A stretch of DNA of 64,000 bases from Pseudohaliea sp964438205. Lineage in GTDB: Bacteria > Pseudomonadota > Gammaproteobacteria > Pseudomonadales > Halieaceae. The position numbers were made by a program, and so were the translations under genes. A model generated the notes under the pieces. It had not been told where the DNA came from, made no database searches, and was given only the letters and a program-made list of their open reading frames with translations. The stretch's first letter is position 1. Each line of letters starts with the position of its first letter. The DNA lies in the NCBI GenBank assembly GCA_964438205.1, contig CAYTJQ010000004.1, forward strand, positions 30,268 to 94,267. The letters run 5' to 3'. Below, in pieces: positions 8,792 to 17,240 of this stretch.

Positions 8792-10089
8792 GGGCGTTGT
8801 TGATTCAGTCCCTGGCGCTCGCCGCGCTGGGGGCCGCCTCCGCGGCCGCCCAGGAGCTGCGGTCACTGCGGCTGCCGCTGGACCTGAGCGTCGGTGTCGG
8901 CGCCGGAGACGTCATGCAGCTCCTCGGCGAGGCGATTCCCCGGCTGGAGCTCGACCTGGGCGAGGACAGCGGCATCGTACTCTCGGCGCGGCTGCGTCTT
9001 GACGGGGAAGAGGAACTGGAGCCCGGGACGCCCGCGCTGGACAGCTACGCGCCGCTGTCGGAGCCCTTGACCCTGGGGTCCGCCGGCACCCTGGAACTGC
9101 GCGACGCCTACTGGGAAAGCCGCTTCGACGCGGGCATTGCCCGCCTGGGCAAACAGCAGATCGTCTGGGGCCGCCTGGACGGCCTCAAGGTGCTGGACGT
9201 GCTCAACCCGCAGAGCTTCCGGGAGTTCATTGTCGACGACTTCGGGGATTCCCGCATCAGCCTGTGGTCGGCCTACGTCGACGTTTTCGCCGGGGCCTGG
9301 CGGGTGGAGGCGGCGTTGATTCCGGACTACACGGCCCATGAGATCCCCGAGCCCGGCGCCTGGTTCGAGCTCACGGCGCCGCGCTTCCGCTTCGGCGCGG
9401 GGCCCGGGGAGCCGGCCCTGCCGCTGGTGACCGACCGCGGCCGCAGCGCGGCGGAGGACGGCGCCCTGGGGCTGCGCCTGTCGCGCCCGCTGGGTCGCCT
9501 GGATCTCAGCGCCATCGCCTACAGCGGCAGCGACCACGAGCCGCTGGGCCGGCTGCGCGCCGCGCAGGGAGGCGCAGTCGTCGAGCGCTACCACGAGCGG
9601 CGGGAACTCTTCGGAGCCAGCGCGGAGACCTCGCTCGGTGCCTTCGCCCTGCGCGCGGAAGCCTCGCTGCAGCCATCGCGGACCTTCAACACCCGGGGCG
9701 ACGGGGGCCTGGCCACGGCCCGCGCCGACCAGGTGTCCGCGGGGATCGCCGCCGATGTGGACGGCCCGCTCGGGCTGCTGATCAACCTGCAGTTTCTCTG
9801 GGACGAGGTCCTCGACGCGCCGGTGGCGCTGGTGCGGCCGGACCGCGACCGCGTCGCCACGGTTTTTCTCCGTCGCACCTTCGCCTACGAGACCCTGGAG
9901 CTCGAGGCCCGCTGGTATCACGCCCTGGATGACGGGGACGACCTCTACCGGGTGGCGCTTGCCTACGATCTCGGGGACAACAGCTCTCTCTACCTGGGCG
10001 GCGACTGGTTCACTGGCACGGCCTCCGGCCTCTTCGGTCAGTTTGCGGCCCGGGACCGGGTGGTGCTCGGCTTCCGGCATACCTTCTGA
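8788..10089 (+). CDS. predicted outer-membrane beta-barrel protein (DUF1302-like)
   Basis: 433 residues starting at a GTG that overlaps the exporter stop by 4 bp. A signal peptide ends near AAAQE. The rest is rich in alternating strands and ends in a typical outer-membrane C-terminus (VVLGFRHTF, last residue Phe). A conserved block reads GKQQIVWGRLDGLKVLDVLN. Proteins of this sort commonly sit beside RND exporters and LolA-like proteins, suggesting a trans-envelope export path. The DUF1302 link is from memory of similar sequences and is not certain; the barrel character is well supported. Confidence 0.75.
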   Translation: MRALLIQSLALAALGAASAAAQELRSLRLPLDLSVGVGAGDVMQLLGEAIPRLELDLGEDSGIVLSARLRLDGEEELEPGTPALDSYAPLSEPLTLGSAGTLELRDAYWESRFDAGIARLGKQQIVWGRLDGLKVLDVLNPQSFREFIVDDFGDSRISLWSAYVDVFAGAWRVEAALIPDYTAHEIPEPGAWFELTAPRFRFGAGPGEPALPLVTDRGRSAAEDGALGLRLSRPLGRLDLSAIAYSGSDHEPLGRLRAAQGGAVVERYHERRELFGASAETSLGAFALRAEASLQPSRTFNTRGDGGLATARADQVSAGIAADVDGPLGLLINLQFLWDEVLDAPVALVRPDRDRVATVFLRRTFAYETLELEARWYHALDDGDDLYRVALAYDLGDNSSLYLGGDWFTGTASGLFGQFAARDRVVLGFRHTF

Positions 10090-10121
10090 CCCGACCTACC
10101 GTCTTGCCCGACCTACCGTCT
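10090..10121. repeat. two-copy 17-bp tandem repeat
   Basis: CCCGACCTACCGTCT occurs at 10090-10104 and again at 10107-10121, separated by TG, directly after the barrel stop codon. No hairpin or T-tract accompanies it, so it is not an obvious terminator. Confidence 0.8.
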
Positions 10122-10169
10122 GAGTAAACCGCCCGCGCAGGCCGGCAACGCGCCCCGGCAATAGTCACC

Positions 10170-10223
10170 TTGACAATTCAACATCTGTTGAATAGCCTCT
10201 GCCATATTCAACAAATGTTGAAA
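10170..10223 (+). promoter_or_regulatory. promoter with two ATTCAAC palindromes before the TonB receptor cluster
   Basis: A perfect -35 hexamer TTGACA (10170-10175) is followed by ATTCAACATCTGTTGAAT (10176-10193), whose first 17 bases fill the spacer before a weak -10, TAGCCT (10193-10198). A second copy, ATTCAACAAATGTTGAAA, begins exactly 30 bp later at 10206, about three helical turns, on the same DNA face. The match to the site at 1236 and the shared position inside the spacer argue for repression by one dimeric regulator, possibly binding cooperatively here. Confidence 0.65.
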
Positions 10224-10283
10224 AGCGTCGCCTCACGGTGACGCCTGATAATTCATAACGAAAGCAGGATAAAGGTGCCCGCC

Positions 10284-12539
10284 ATGAAACGTAGCCACGT
10301 TCGCCACCCCCTTGTTGCCGCCATCGCCGCCAGCTCGGCACTGGCCTTCCCGGGCCTCTCGGCCGTCGCCCAGGAAAAATCCCTCGCGCTGGAGGAGGTC
10401 GTCGTGACCGCCCGGCGCCGGGAAGAGAGCCTGCAGGACGTCCCCATTGCCGTGACCGCGCTCACCGGCCGGGAGCTGGCCCTGCGCGGCACCGCGGATA
10501 TCTCCGAGCTCGCCCAAGCCATCCCCAGCGTCACGCTCGAGCCCTCGCGGGCCACCAACACCACGCTCACCGCGTTCATCCGCGGCGTCGGCCAGCAGGA
10601 CCCGCTGGCCGGCTTCGAGCAGGGCGTGGCCCTGTACCTGGACGACGTCTACCTGGCGCGGCCCCAGGGCACCATGCTCGACATCTACGACGTCGAGCGC
10701 ATCGAGGTGCTGCGCGGTCCCCAGGGCACGCTCTACGGCCGCAACGCGGTCGGCGGAGCGATCAAGTACGTCACCCGCCGCCTCTCCGACGAGCTCGAGG
10801 GCCGGGTGCGCGCCTCCTACGGCGCCTACGACCAGATGGACTTCGTCGGCACCGTGTCCGTGCCCGTGAGCGACAGCTTCCGCATCGGCGGTACCGTCGC
10901 CTCCTTCCAGCGCGACGGCTTCGGCGACAACCTGACCACCGGCGAGGACCAGTACAACAAGGACATCGTCGGCTACCGTCTCTCCGCCGAGTTCGAGCCC
11001 AGCGACCGCCTGCTGGTGCGCCTGGCCTACGACAAGACCGAGGACGACTCGAACCCCGTGGCCGGCTGGCGCCCCTTCCCCGGCGCGGTGAGCGGCGCGC
11101 CGGTGCTCGATGACGTCTTCGACAGCACCGCCGGCGCCGCGGACCTGCCGACCACCGCCGGCATCAACGGTAACAACTCGGTGGAGAACGAGGGCTGGAT
11201 GGTCTCCGTGGACTGGAACGTCACGGATACGATCACCCTGCGCTCGATTACCGCGGACCGGGAGGACTACACGGAGTCGGTGATCGACTTCGACAGCCTC
11301 GCGGTACCCGACTTCGACGCGCCGGTGATCTACGACAACGAGCAGTTCAGCCAGGAGTTCCAGCTGCTCTGGAACACGGACCGGGTCAATGCGGTGCTCG
11401 GCTACTACTACCTCGACGCCGAGGCGGCCAACGACTTCGACGTGGTCCTCGGGCAGATCGGCCCGGTCACGGCCTACACCGGCGGCACCGTGAAGACGGA
11501 GGCCTGGTCGGTGTTCGCCGACATCACCTACGACCTGACGCAGCGCCTGTCGCTCGCCGTGGGTGTGCGCTACACGGAGGACGAGCGCGACGCGGATATC
11601 TTCCGCGCCAACTACCTGGGTACGGGCTCGCCGTTCTTCGGCAATGACGCCGCCATCGAGCTGGCGGTCACCTCTGACTACGAGGCGAACAAGACCTACG
11701 ACGACACCTCGCCGCGCTTCAATATCAGTTACCAACTCAATGATGACACGCAGATCTACGGCGGCTACAGCAAGGGCTGGAAGGCGGGCAGCTTCGATCC
11801 GCGCGGTGCCAACTTCCTGACGCCGGCGGTCGAGGAGGGCTTCGACGCCGAGGAGCTCGACTCCTGGGAGATCGGCCTCAAGTCCACCTGGTGGGACGGC
11901 CGCGCGATCACCAATGTCGCCGCGTTCTACAGTGAATACACCGACATGCAGGTACCCGGCTCCGTGGGTGTCGACAGCGACGGCGACGGCGTCAACGACA
12001 GCTTCGTGGGCACCGTCACCAACGCCGGTGAGTCCGAGATCAGCGGCATCGAGGTCGAGGGCAGCTTCCTCTTCACCGAGAACTTCAGCGCCCAGTATGC
12101 CCTTAGTCTGCTGGACACGGAGATCAAGGAGTGGCTCTTCAACGGCGAGGATATCTCCGAACAGCGCTTCATCCAGAACACGCCCGAGGAGATGGCGTTC
12201 ATGGCGCTCAACTACGTGACGCCGTTGCGCGGCGGCGACCTGCGCCTGAACGTGAGCTGGTCCTACAAGGGCGATATCACGCAGTTCGAGTTCGAGAACG
12301 AGTTCATCGACCAGGAAGCCTATGATCTCATCAACGCCAGCATCACCTGGTTGTCCTCGGACGAGGCGTGGCTGGTGGGCCTGCACGGCAAGAACCTCGG
12401 CGACGAGGAGTATCGCACCGCCGGCTACTGCTTCGGCGCCTCCGCCGGCTGCCCCTCGGCCCTCGGTATCGAGGACAACACCACGGTGTTCTTCGGCCCG
12501 CCGCGGACCTGGACGGCGACCGTCGAGTACCGCTTCTAG
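10284..12539 (+). CDS. TonB-dependent receptor (outer-membrane importer)
   Basis: About 751 residues. A signal peptide ends near VAQEK. A plug domain starts with LEEVVVTARRREESLQDVPI and includes IERIEVLRGPQGTLYGRNAVGG-type motifs. A 22-strand barrel ends in WTATVEYRF. It takes up a scarce or bulky substrate across the outer membrane using TonB-ExbBD energy. The ATG at 10284 is preferred (AAAGG 8 bases upstream) over an in-frame GTG at 10275. It is followed 9 bp later by an acyl-CoA synthetase and then a hydrolase, so the imported compound is probably a carboxylic acid or ester rather than a siderophore. Two copies of the ATTCAAC operator lie in its promoter. Confidence 0.9.
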   Translation: MKRSHVRHPLVAAIAASSALAFPGLSAVAQEKSLALEEVVVTARRREESLQDVPIAVTALTGRELALRGTADISELAQAIPSVTLEPSRATNTTLTAFIRGVGQQDPLAGFEQGVALYLDDVYLARPQGTMLDIYDVERIEVLRGPQGTLYGRNAVGGAIKYVTRRLSDELEGRVRASYGAYDQMDFVGTVSVPVSDSFRIGGTVASFQRDGFGDNLTTGEDQYNKDIVGYRLSAEFEPSDRLLVRLAYDKTEDDSNPVAGWRPFPGAVSGAPVLDDVFDSTAGAADLPTTAGINGNNSVENEGWMVSVDWNVTDTITLRSITADREDYTESVIDFDSLAVPDFDAPVIYDNEQFSQEFQLLWNTDRVNAVLGYYYLDAEAANDFDVVLGQIGPVTAYTGGTVKTEAWSVFADITYDLTQRLSLAVGVRYTEDERDADIFRANYLGTGSPFFGNDAAIELAVTSDYEANKTYDDTSPRFNISYQLNDDTQIYGGYSKGWKAGSFDPRGANFLTPAVEEGFDAEELDSWEIGLKSTWWDGRAITNVAAFYSEYTDMQVPGSVGVDSDGDGVNDSFVGTVTNAGESEISGIEVEGSFLFTENFSAQYALSLLDTEIKEWLFNGEDISEQRFIQNTPEEMAFMALNYVTPLRGGDLRLNVSWSYKGDITQFEFENEFIDQEAYDLINASITWLSSDEAWLVGLHGKNLGDEEYRTAGYCFGASAGCPSALGIEDNTTVFFGPPRTWTATVEYRF

Positions 12540-12548
12540 GCGGTGCGA

Positions 12549-14111
12549 ATGGAGTGTTTTCCGTCCCCGGCACCCCTGTTGCCGGAAATCCTCGCCCTGC
12601 ACGGCAAGTGGCGGGCGTCGAACCCGGCGGTCTGCTGCGCGGGGGAGACGCTGGACTGGGCCGCCTTCTGCGCGGCCAACCACCGCTTCGCCCACGGCCT
12701 CCTGGGCCGGGGCATCGCCCCCGGGGACCGCGTCGGCGTGGTCATGGGCAACGGCCTGCCCATGGTCCAGGCCCTCTTCGGGACGCTCGCCGCCGGCGCC
12801 GTGTCCGTACCCCTGAACCTGTCGGTGAACGACGACGCGGTCGTCGCCATGCTCACGGACGCGGGCATCCGCGCCCTCGTGGTCACCGCCGACCAGCAGC
12901 CGCGCCTGGCGGCGCTGCGCGACCGGTTGCCGGAGAGCCTCGCGCTGTGGCTCACCAGCGGCCCGCCCGCGGACGGCTGGGAGCGTGTCGACGACCTCTG
13001 CGCCGGCCAGCCGGCAACGCTGCCTGCCCAGGCCCTGGCGCTGGACCCCGAGGCCCCGCTCAATATCATCTACAGCTCCGGCACCACCGGGCTGCCCAAG
13101 GGCATCCTGCACACGCACCGGGGGCGCCGGGACTGGGCCTACGACCTCGCCATCGCCCTGCGCTACCACGGCGCGGCGCGCACGCTGCTGACCATCGGCC
13201 TCTACTCGAACATTTCCTGGGTGGCCATGCTCACCACGCTGCTCGCCGGCGGCACGCTGGTCGTACACGAACGCTTCGACGCCGCTGCCGTCCTCGACGC
13301 CGTCGAGGCGGACGGGGTTACCCACACCGCGATGGTGCCGATCCAGTTCCAGCGCGTGATCGCCGAGCAGCGCGAGCGCCCGCGGAACCTCGCCGGCATG
13401 CACGCCATGATGAGCTGCGGTTCGCCGCTGCGCGAGGGACTGAAGCGCGACATCTTTGCGGCCTTCCCCTGCGGCATCGTCGAGCTCTACGGGCTGACCG
13501 AGGGCATCATCACCACCCTCGAGCCCGAGGACGCGGAGGGGCGCTGGGATTCCGTCGGCCGTCCGCTCATCGGCACCGATATCGCCATCATCGGCGACGA
13601 CGACCGCCCCTGCGCCAGCGGTGAGGCGGGCGAGATCGTCTCCCGCGGTCGCATCACCATGCCCGGCTACTGGAACCGGCCCGAGGCGAACGCCGAGGCG
13701 CGCTACGTGGACGAGCGCGGTGACGTCTGGCTGCGCTCCGGCGATGTCGGTTACATCGACGGCGAGGGCTTCCTGTACATCGTCGACCGCAAGAAGGATA
13801 TGATCCTGTCCGGCGGGCAGAACATCTATCCGCAGGACATCGAGGCGGTGCTGGTGACCCACCCGGCCATCGAGGACGCCGGTGTCATCGCCGCCCCCAG
13901 CGAGCGCTGGGGCGAGACGCCGCTGGCGCTCGTCGTGCCCGCGGCGCCGGGCGTCGATGCCGCTGAACTGCTGGCCTGGGCCAACGGCGAGCTCGGCAGG
14001 CAGCAGCGCCTGGCCGATCTCCTGCTGGTGGAGGAGCTGCCGCGCAACCCGAATGGCAAGATGCTCAAGCGCGAGCTGCGCGAGCGTTACGGAGACCGCC
14101 GCTATGCGTGA
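12549..14111 (+). CDS. AMP-dependent acyl-CoA synthetase/ligase
   Basis: About 520 residues of the class I adenylate-forming (ANL) family. Motifs in order: phosphate-binding loop YSSGTTGLPKG, aromatic/acyl block ELYGLTEG, adenosine-binding GDVGYIDGEGFLYIVDRKKD, hinge and C-terminal domain SGGQNIYPQDIE, and the catalytic lysine motif NPNGKMLKREL. It activates a carboxylate with ATP to the acyl-AMP and then the CoA thioester in the cytoplasm. The first ATG (12549) is used; a GTG lies 6 bases earlier. It sits 9 bp behind the receptor and overlaps the hydrolase gene by 8 bp, so one operon. Chain length or ring specificity cannot be read from sequence. Confidence 0.92.
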   Translation: MECFPSPAPLLPEILALHGKWRASNPAVCCAGETLDWAAFCAANHRFAHGLLGRGIAPGDRVGVVMGNGLPMVQALFGTLAAGAVSVPLNLSVNDDAVVAMLTDAGIRALVVTADQQPRLAALRDRLPESLALWLTSGPPADGWERVDDLCAGQPATLPAQALALDPEAPLNIIYSSGTTGLPKGILHTHRGRRDWAYDLAIALRYHGAARTLLTIGLYSNISWVAMLTTLLAGGTLVVHERFDAAAVLDAVEADGVTHTAMVPIQFQRVIAEQRERPRNLAGMHAMMSCGSPLREGLKRDIFAAFPCGIVELYGLTEGIITTLEPEDAEGRWDSVGRPLIGTDIAIIGDDDRPCASGEAGEIVSRGRITMPGYWNRPEANAEARYVDERGDVWLRSGDVGYIDGEGFLYIVDRKKDMILSGGQNIYPQDIEAVLVTHPAIEDAGVIAAPSERWGETPLALVVPAAPGVDAAELLAWANGELGRQQRLADLLLVEELPRNPNGKMLKRELRERYGDRRYA

Positions 14112-14982
14112 GAAGCAAGGGCCTGACTATCGCGACTACTGGTACACCAGCGCCGACGGCCTGCGTCTCTATGCCCGCGACTATCTCGGTCCGGGGGGTG
14201 ACGCACTGCCGGTGCTGTGCATGCACGGCCTGTCCCGCAACTCGGCGGATTTCGCCGGCCTCGCGGATCACCTGGCGCGGTCGCGGCGGGTGATCGTCGC
14301 CGAGCAGCGCGGCCGCGGCCGCTCGGCCTGGGACCCGACTCCCGCCAACTACACCCCGCTCACCTACGTGCAGGACATGTTCCTGCTGCTCGATGAACTC
14401 GGCCTCGATCGGGTGGTGCTCATCGGCACCTCCATGGGCGGGCTCATGAGTTTCCTCATGGCGGCGCAGGCGCCCCGGCGCTTTGCGGGCATGGTGATCA
14501 ATGACATCGGCCCGGAGATCGACCCGGTGGGCCTCGCGCGCATCCAGCGCTACGTCGGCAAGAACCCGCCGGTGACGAGCTGGGACGAGGCGGTGGCGAA
14601 GACCCGGGAGATCAACGAGGTCGCCTTTCCCGATTACAGCGACGAAGACTGGCTCGCCTTTGCCCGCAACCTCTACGTGGAGCAGGACGGTGTGCCCGTG
14701 CTCGCCTACGACCCGGCCATTGCCGAGGGGATGGCGGACCCGGCGGAGACGGGCGCAGTGCCGCCGGACCTCTGGCCCGTGTTCGAGGCGGCCGCCGCGG
14801 TGCCCATGCTGGTGATCCGCGGCGAGCTCTCGGATATCCTCGCGGCGGATTGCGTGACGCGCATGGGCGAGCGCGACCCGGATCTCGAGGCGGTCGAGGT
14901 GCCGCGGGTGGGTCACGCGCCGATGCTCACGGAGCCGCAGGCGCTCGTCGCTATCGACGCCTTCCTGGCCCGCCTCTCCTGA
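14104..14982 (+). CDS. alpha/beta-fold hydrolase
   Basis: 292 residues. Family blocks: oxyanion region CMHGLSRNSADFAGL, then VIVAEQRGRGRSAWDP, nucleophile elbow GTSMGG with the catalytic serine, and VGHAPMLTEP supplying the histidine. An acidic residue in VIRGELSDIL is the likely third member. It resembles ester, lactone or C-C bond hydrolases of the haloperoxidase/MhpC group. The ATG overlaps the CoA ligase stop by 8 bp, and a strong hairpin at its stop codon ends this transcription unit. With the ligase it suggests hydrolysis of an ester or ring-cleavage product, but the order of reactions is unknown. Confidence 0.88.
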   Translation: MREKQGPDYRDYWYTSADGLRLYARDYLGPGGDALPVLCMHGLSRNSADFAGLADHLARSRRVIVAEQRGRGRSAWDPTPANYTPLTYVQDMFLLLDELGLDRVVLIGTSMGGLMSFLMAAQAPRRFAGMVINDIGPEIDPVGLARIQRYVGKNPPVTSWDEAVAKTREINEVAFPDYSDEDWLAFARNLYVEQDGVPVLAYDPAIAEGMADPAETGAVPPDLWPVFEAAAAVPMLVIRGELSDILAADCVTRMGERDPDLEAVEVPRVGHAPMLTEPQALVAIDAFLARLS

Positions 14983-15003
14983 GACCCCGAACGGGTCTCA
15001 TTT
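14980..15003 (+). terminator. intrinsic-type terminator after the hydrolase
   Basis: A perfect 8-bp stem TGAGACCC/GGGTCTCA with loop CGAAC begins on the stop codon itself and is followed by TTT. The T-run is short, so termination may be partial. It separates the receptor-ligase-hydrolase unit from the next group. Confidence 0.7.
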
Positions 15004-15059
15004 GAGCCTGCGCGGGCCCTGTGCCATGCTTGCGCGCTCTTCCCCGCAGGCGCACGGCG

Positions 15060-15443
15060 ATGCAGATACTCTCCCGATGGCATGACATCCTCGAGGCGCG
15101 GGACCCGTCCCGGCTCGGGGAGATCCTCGCCGAGGACTGCGTGTTCCATTCACCGGTGGTGCATACACCGCAGGCGGGCCGGGAACGCACGGCGCTCTAC
15201 CTTACCGGCGCTATGCACGTCTTCAACGACAGCTTCCGCTACCTGAAGGAAGTCATCGACGCGCCGCACGCCGTGCTCGAGTTCAGCTGCACCCTGGACG
15301 ACATCGACATCAATGGCGTCGACATCATTACCGTGAACGCAGAGGGCCTGATCAGCGAGTTCAAGGTCATGGTGCGCCCGCTCAAGGCGGTGAACCTGCT
15401 CCACGAGCGCATGCGCGCCATGCTGGAACAGATCGGTGGCTGA
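15060..15443 (+). CDS. NTF2-like / SnoaL-fold family protein
   Basis: 127 residues in the size range of the NTF2-like superfamily: N-terminal helix (RWHDILEARDPSRLGEILAED), the CVFHSPVVHTP strand, a central helix, then curved-sheet strands VLEFSCTLDDIDINGVDIITVN. Such folds act as small enzymes (isomerases, cyclases, dehydratases) or ligand-binding proteins. Catalytic residues cannot be assigned. The ATG at 15060 is chosen; an earlier in-frame ATG at 15021 lies in sequence without protein character. Its stop overlaps the start of ubiX by 8 bp, indicating coupled translation. Confidence 0.75.
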   Translation: MQILSRWHDILEARDPSRLGEILAEDCVFHSPVVHTPQAGRERTALYLTGAMHVFNDSFRYLKEVIDAPHAVLEFSCTLDDIDINGVDIITVNAEGLISEFKVMVRPLKAVNLLHERMRAMLEQIGG

Positions 15444-16008
15444 GGGCCCGCAGCGCCTCATCGTCGGCATCAGCGGGGCCTCCGGTATCGCCCTGGGCGT
15501 GCGTGCGCTGGAACTCCTGCGCGCCGCCGGTGTGGAAACGCACCTGGTCATGAGCAAGTCGGCGGAGCTGACGCTGCAGTCCGAGCTGGACCTCAGCGCG
15601 AAGGAAGTGCAGGCGCTGGCCGATGTCTGCTACCCGGTGAAAAACGTGGGCGCCGCCATCGCCAGCGGCTCCTTTCTGACCGCGGGCATGCTTATCGCCC
15701 CCTGCTCGATCCGCACCATGTCCGAGGTCGCCAGCGGTGTCACCTCGACCCTGCTCACCCGGGCCGCCGACGTGGTGCTCAAGGAGCGGCGCCGGCTGGT
15801 GCTCATGGTGCGCGAGACGCCCCTGCACCTCGGCCACCTCCAGACCATGACCCGCCTCGCGGAAATGGGCGCAGTGATCGCCCCGCCCGTGCCCGCTTTC
15901 TACACGCGCCCGGCGAGCGTGGGCGACATCGTGACACAGAGCGCCGGCCGTGCCCTGGACCTCTTCGGCCTGCACAGCGACGAGGTCCGGCGCTGGACCG
16001 GTGACTGA
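15436..16008 (+). CDS. ubiX: flavin prenyltransferase, UbiX/PAD1 family
   Basis: 190 residues, the normal length. Motifs: GISGASGIALGVRALELL (FMN-binding loop), APCSIRTMSEVASGV, LLTRAADVVLKERRRLVLMV, RETPLHLGHLQTM and PPVPAFYTRPASVGDIV. UbiX joins a dimethylallyl group to FMN, making prenyl-FMN for UbiD-type decarboxylases. No UbiD gene is in the window, so its partner is encoded elsewhere; the enzyme may serve ubiquinone synthesis or a decarboxylase of the surrounding catabolic cluster. The GTG start overlaps the previous gene and no ATG fits the conserved N-terminus. Confidence 0.92.
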   Translation: MAEGPQRLIVGISGASGIALGVRALELLRAAGVETHLVMSKSAELTLQSELDLSAKEVQALADVCYPVKNVGAAIASGSFLTAGMLIAPCSIRTMSEVASGVTSTLLTRAADVVLKERRRLVLMVRETPLHLGHLQTMTRLAEMGAVIAPPVPAFYTRPASVGDIVTQSAGRALDLFGLHSDEVRRWTGD

Positions 16009-16024
16009 GCCGGGAGCGCGCTGA

Positions 16025-17197
16025 GTGCCGCTGCTCTTCGGGGTCGTCCTCCTCGACATGATCGGCTTCGGGATCGTCATCCCGATCCTGCCTTTCCTGT
16101 CGCCCACGCTCGGCGCCGACAAGCTCGATATCGCCATGATCATCGCCAGCTACGCGGTCTGCGCCGGGCTCTGCGGGCCCTTCTGGGGCCGCCTGTCGGA
16201 CCGCATCGGCCGCAAGCCGGTGATCATGATCTGCATGACCGGCGCCGCGGCCTGCTACGGTCTCCTCGCCCTGGCCAGCGAGCTGTGGATGATCTACGCC
16301 GCGCGGGCCGGTGCCGGGCTCATGGCCGGCAACCTCGGGGTCGCCTCGGCGATGATGGCGGACCTCACCGGCAGCGGCGATCGCGCCCGCGGCATGGGCC
16401 TCATCGGCGCGGCCTTCGGCCTCGGCCTGGTACTCGGGCCGGTGATCGGCGGCCTGCTCTCGGCGGACGGCAGCTTTCTCGTGCCCTGCCTCTTCGCCGG
16501 CGGCATGTCCCTGCTCGCCGTGGCCGCCGCGGCGTTCTTCCTCCGCGAGAGCCTGCCGCCGGCGCACCGCGCCGAGCAGCGCGCGGCGCGGGACGCCGCG
16601 CCGGCAGAGAGCACCTGGGCCCTGCTGCGGCGCACCCGCAGCCGCCTGCTGCTGACCCAGTTCGTGCTGCATACGTCGAGTGTGAGCGCCTTCACCTACC
16701 TGTTCCCGCTCTGGGTCGGCGACCTGCTCGCCTGGGGCCCGCACGAGGTAGGCATTGTCTTCGGCATCCAGGGCGCGATCATGGCCGCGAGCCAGGGCCT
16801 GCTCATGGGGCCCCTGGTGCGCATCGCCGGGGAGATCCCGCTGCTGCGGGTCTGCGTCGGCCTGTTCCTGGCGGGCCTCGGCATTGCCGTGGCCGCCGAC
16901 GGCATGGTCGGCATGCTCGCCTCGGTATTCGTGGGGCTGACCGGGGCCACCCTGTGCATGCCCGTATTGCAGTCGCTGACCAGCCGGCGAACCCCGGCGG
17001 CGCTGCGCGGGCGGATGATGGGCGCTGCCGCCTCCGCCTCGGCCTGGGGCCGGGTACTCGGGCCGCTGCTGGCCGGCGTGCTGCTCACCCATTTCGGTTA
17101 TCGCGCTGCGTGGTTATGCTGTGCGGTGGTGGTGGCGGTGTATTTCTCCTGGGCCATCGTGCAGCCGCGCGAGGCCGACCACCCGCATCCCGCATGA
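16025..17197 (+). CDS. MFS transporter, TetA-like drug:H+ antiporter group
   Basis: 390 residues with 12 predicted membrane helices. The signature GRLSDRIGRKPVI lies between helices 2 and 3, and DMIGFGIVIPILPFL in helix 1 is typical of TetA-like antiporters. The second half has LTSRRTPAALRGRMMG. It likely exports a small compound or imports a pathway intermediate; TetA-like sequences are widespread and do not by themselves mean tetracycline resistance. The GTG start immediately follows an in-frame stop codon and leaves 16 bp after ubiX, consistent with an operon. Confidence 0.82.
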   Translation: MPLLFGVVLLDMIGFGIVIPILPFLSPTLGADKLDIAMIIASYAVCAGLCGPFWGRLSDRIGRKPVIMICMTGAAACYGLLALASELWMIYAARAGAGLMAGNLGVASAMMADLTGSGDRARGMGLIGAAFGLGLVLGPVIGGLLSADGSFLVPCLFAGGMSLLAVAAAAFFLRESLPPAHRAEQRAARDAAPAESTWALLRRTRSRLLLTQFVLHTSSVSAFTYLFPLWVGDLLAWGPHEVGIVFGIQGAIMAASQGLLMGPLVRIAGEIPLLRVCVGLFLAGLGIAVAADGMVGMLASVFVGLTGATLCMPVLQSLTSRRTPAALRGRMMGAAASASAWGRVLGPLLAGVLLTHFGYRAAWLCCAVVVAVYFSWAIVQPREADHPHPA

Positions 17198-17240
17198 CCG
17201 GACCAGGTCCGCATCATCCAACAAGAGGAGCGTTTCACCC

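Noticed and set aside
5531..8866. A 1111-residue open frame on the minus strand opposite the RND exporter
   Set aside because: It is composed of Arg, Gly, His, Gln and Glu with no hydrophobic core or motif, the usual antisense shadow in very GC-rich DNA; the plus strand encodes a clear RND protein.
10233..13862. A 1209-residue minus-strand frame opposite the TonB receptor and CoA ligase
   Set aside because: Same antisense composition; both plus-strand genes have complete family motifs.
16025..17197. Tetracycline resistance determinant
   Set aside because: The TetA-like motifs are shared by many MFS antiporters; there is no TetR gene or mobile context.
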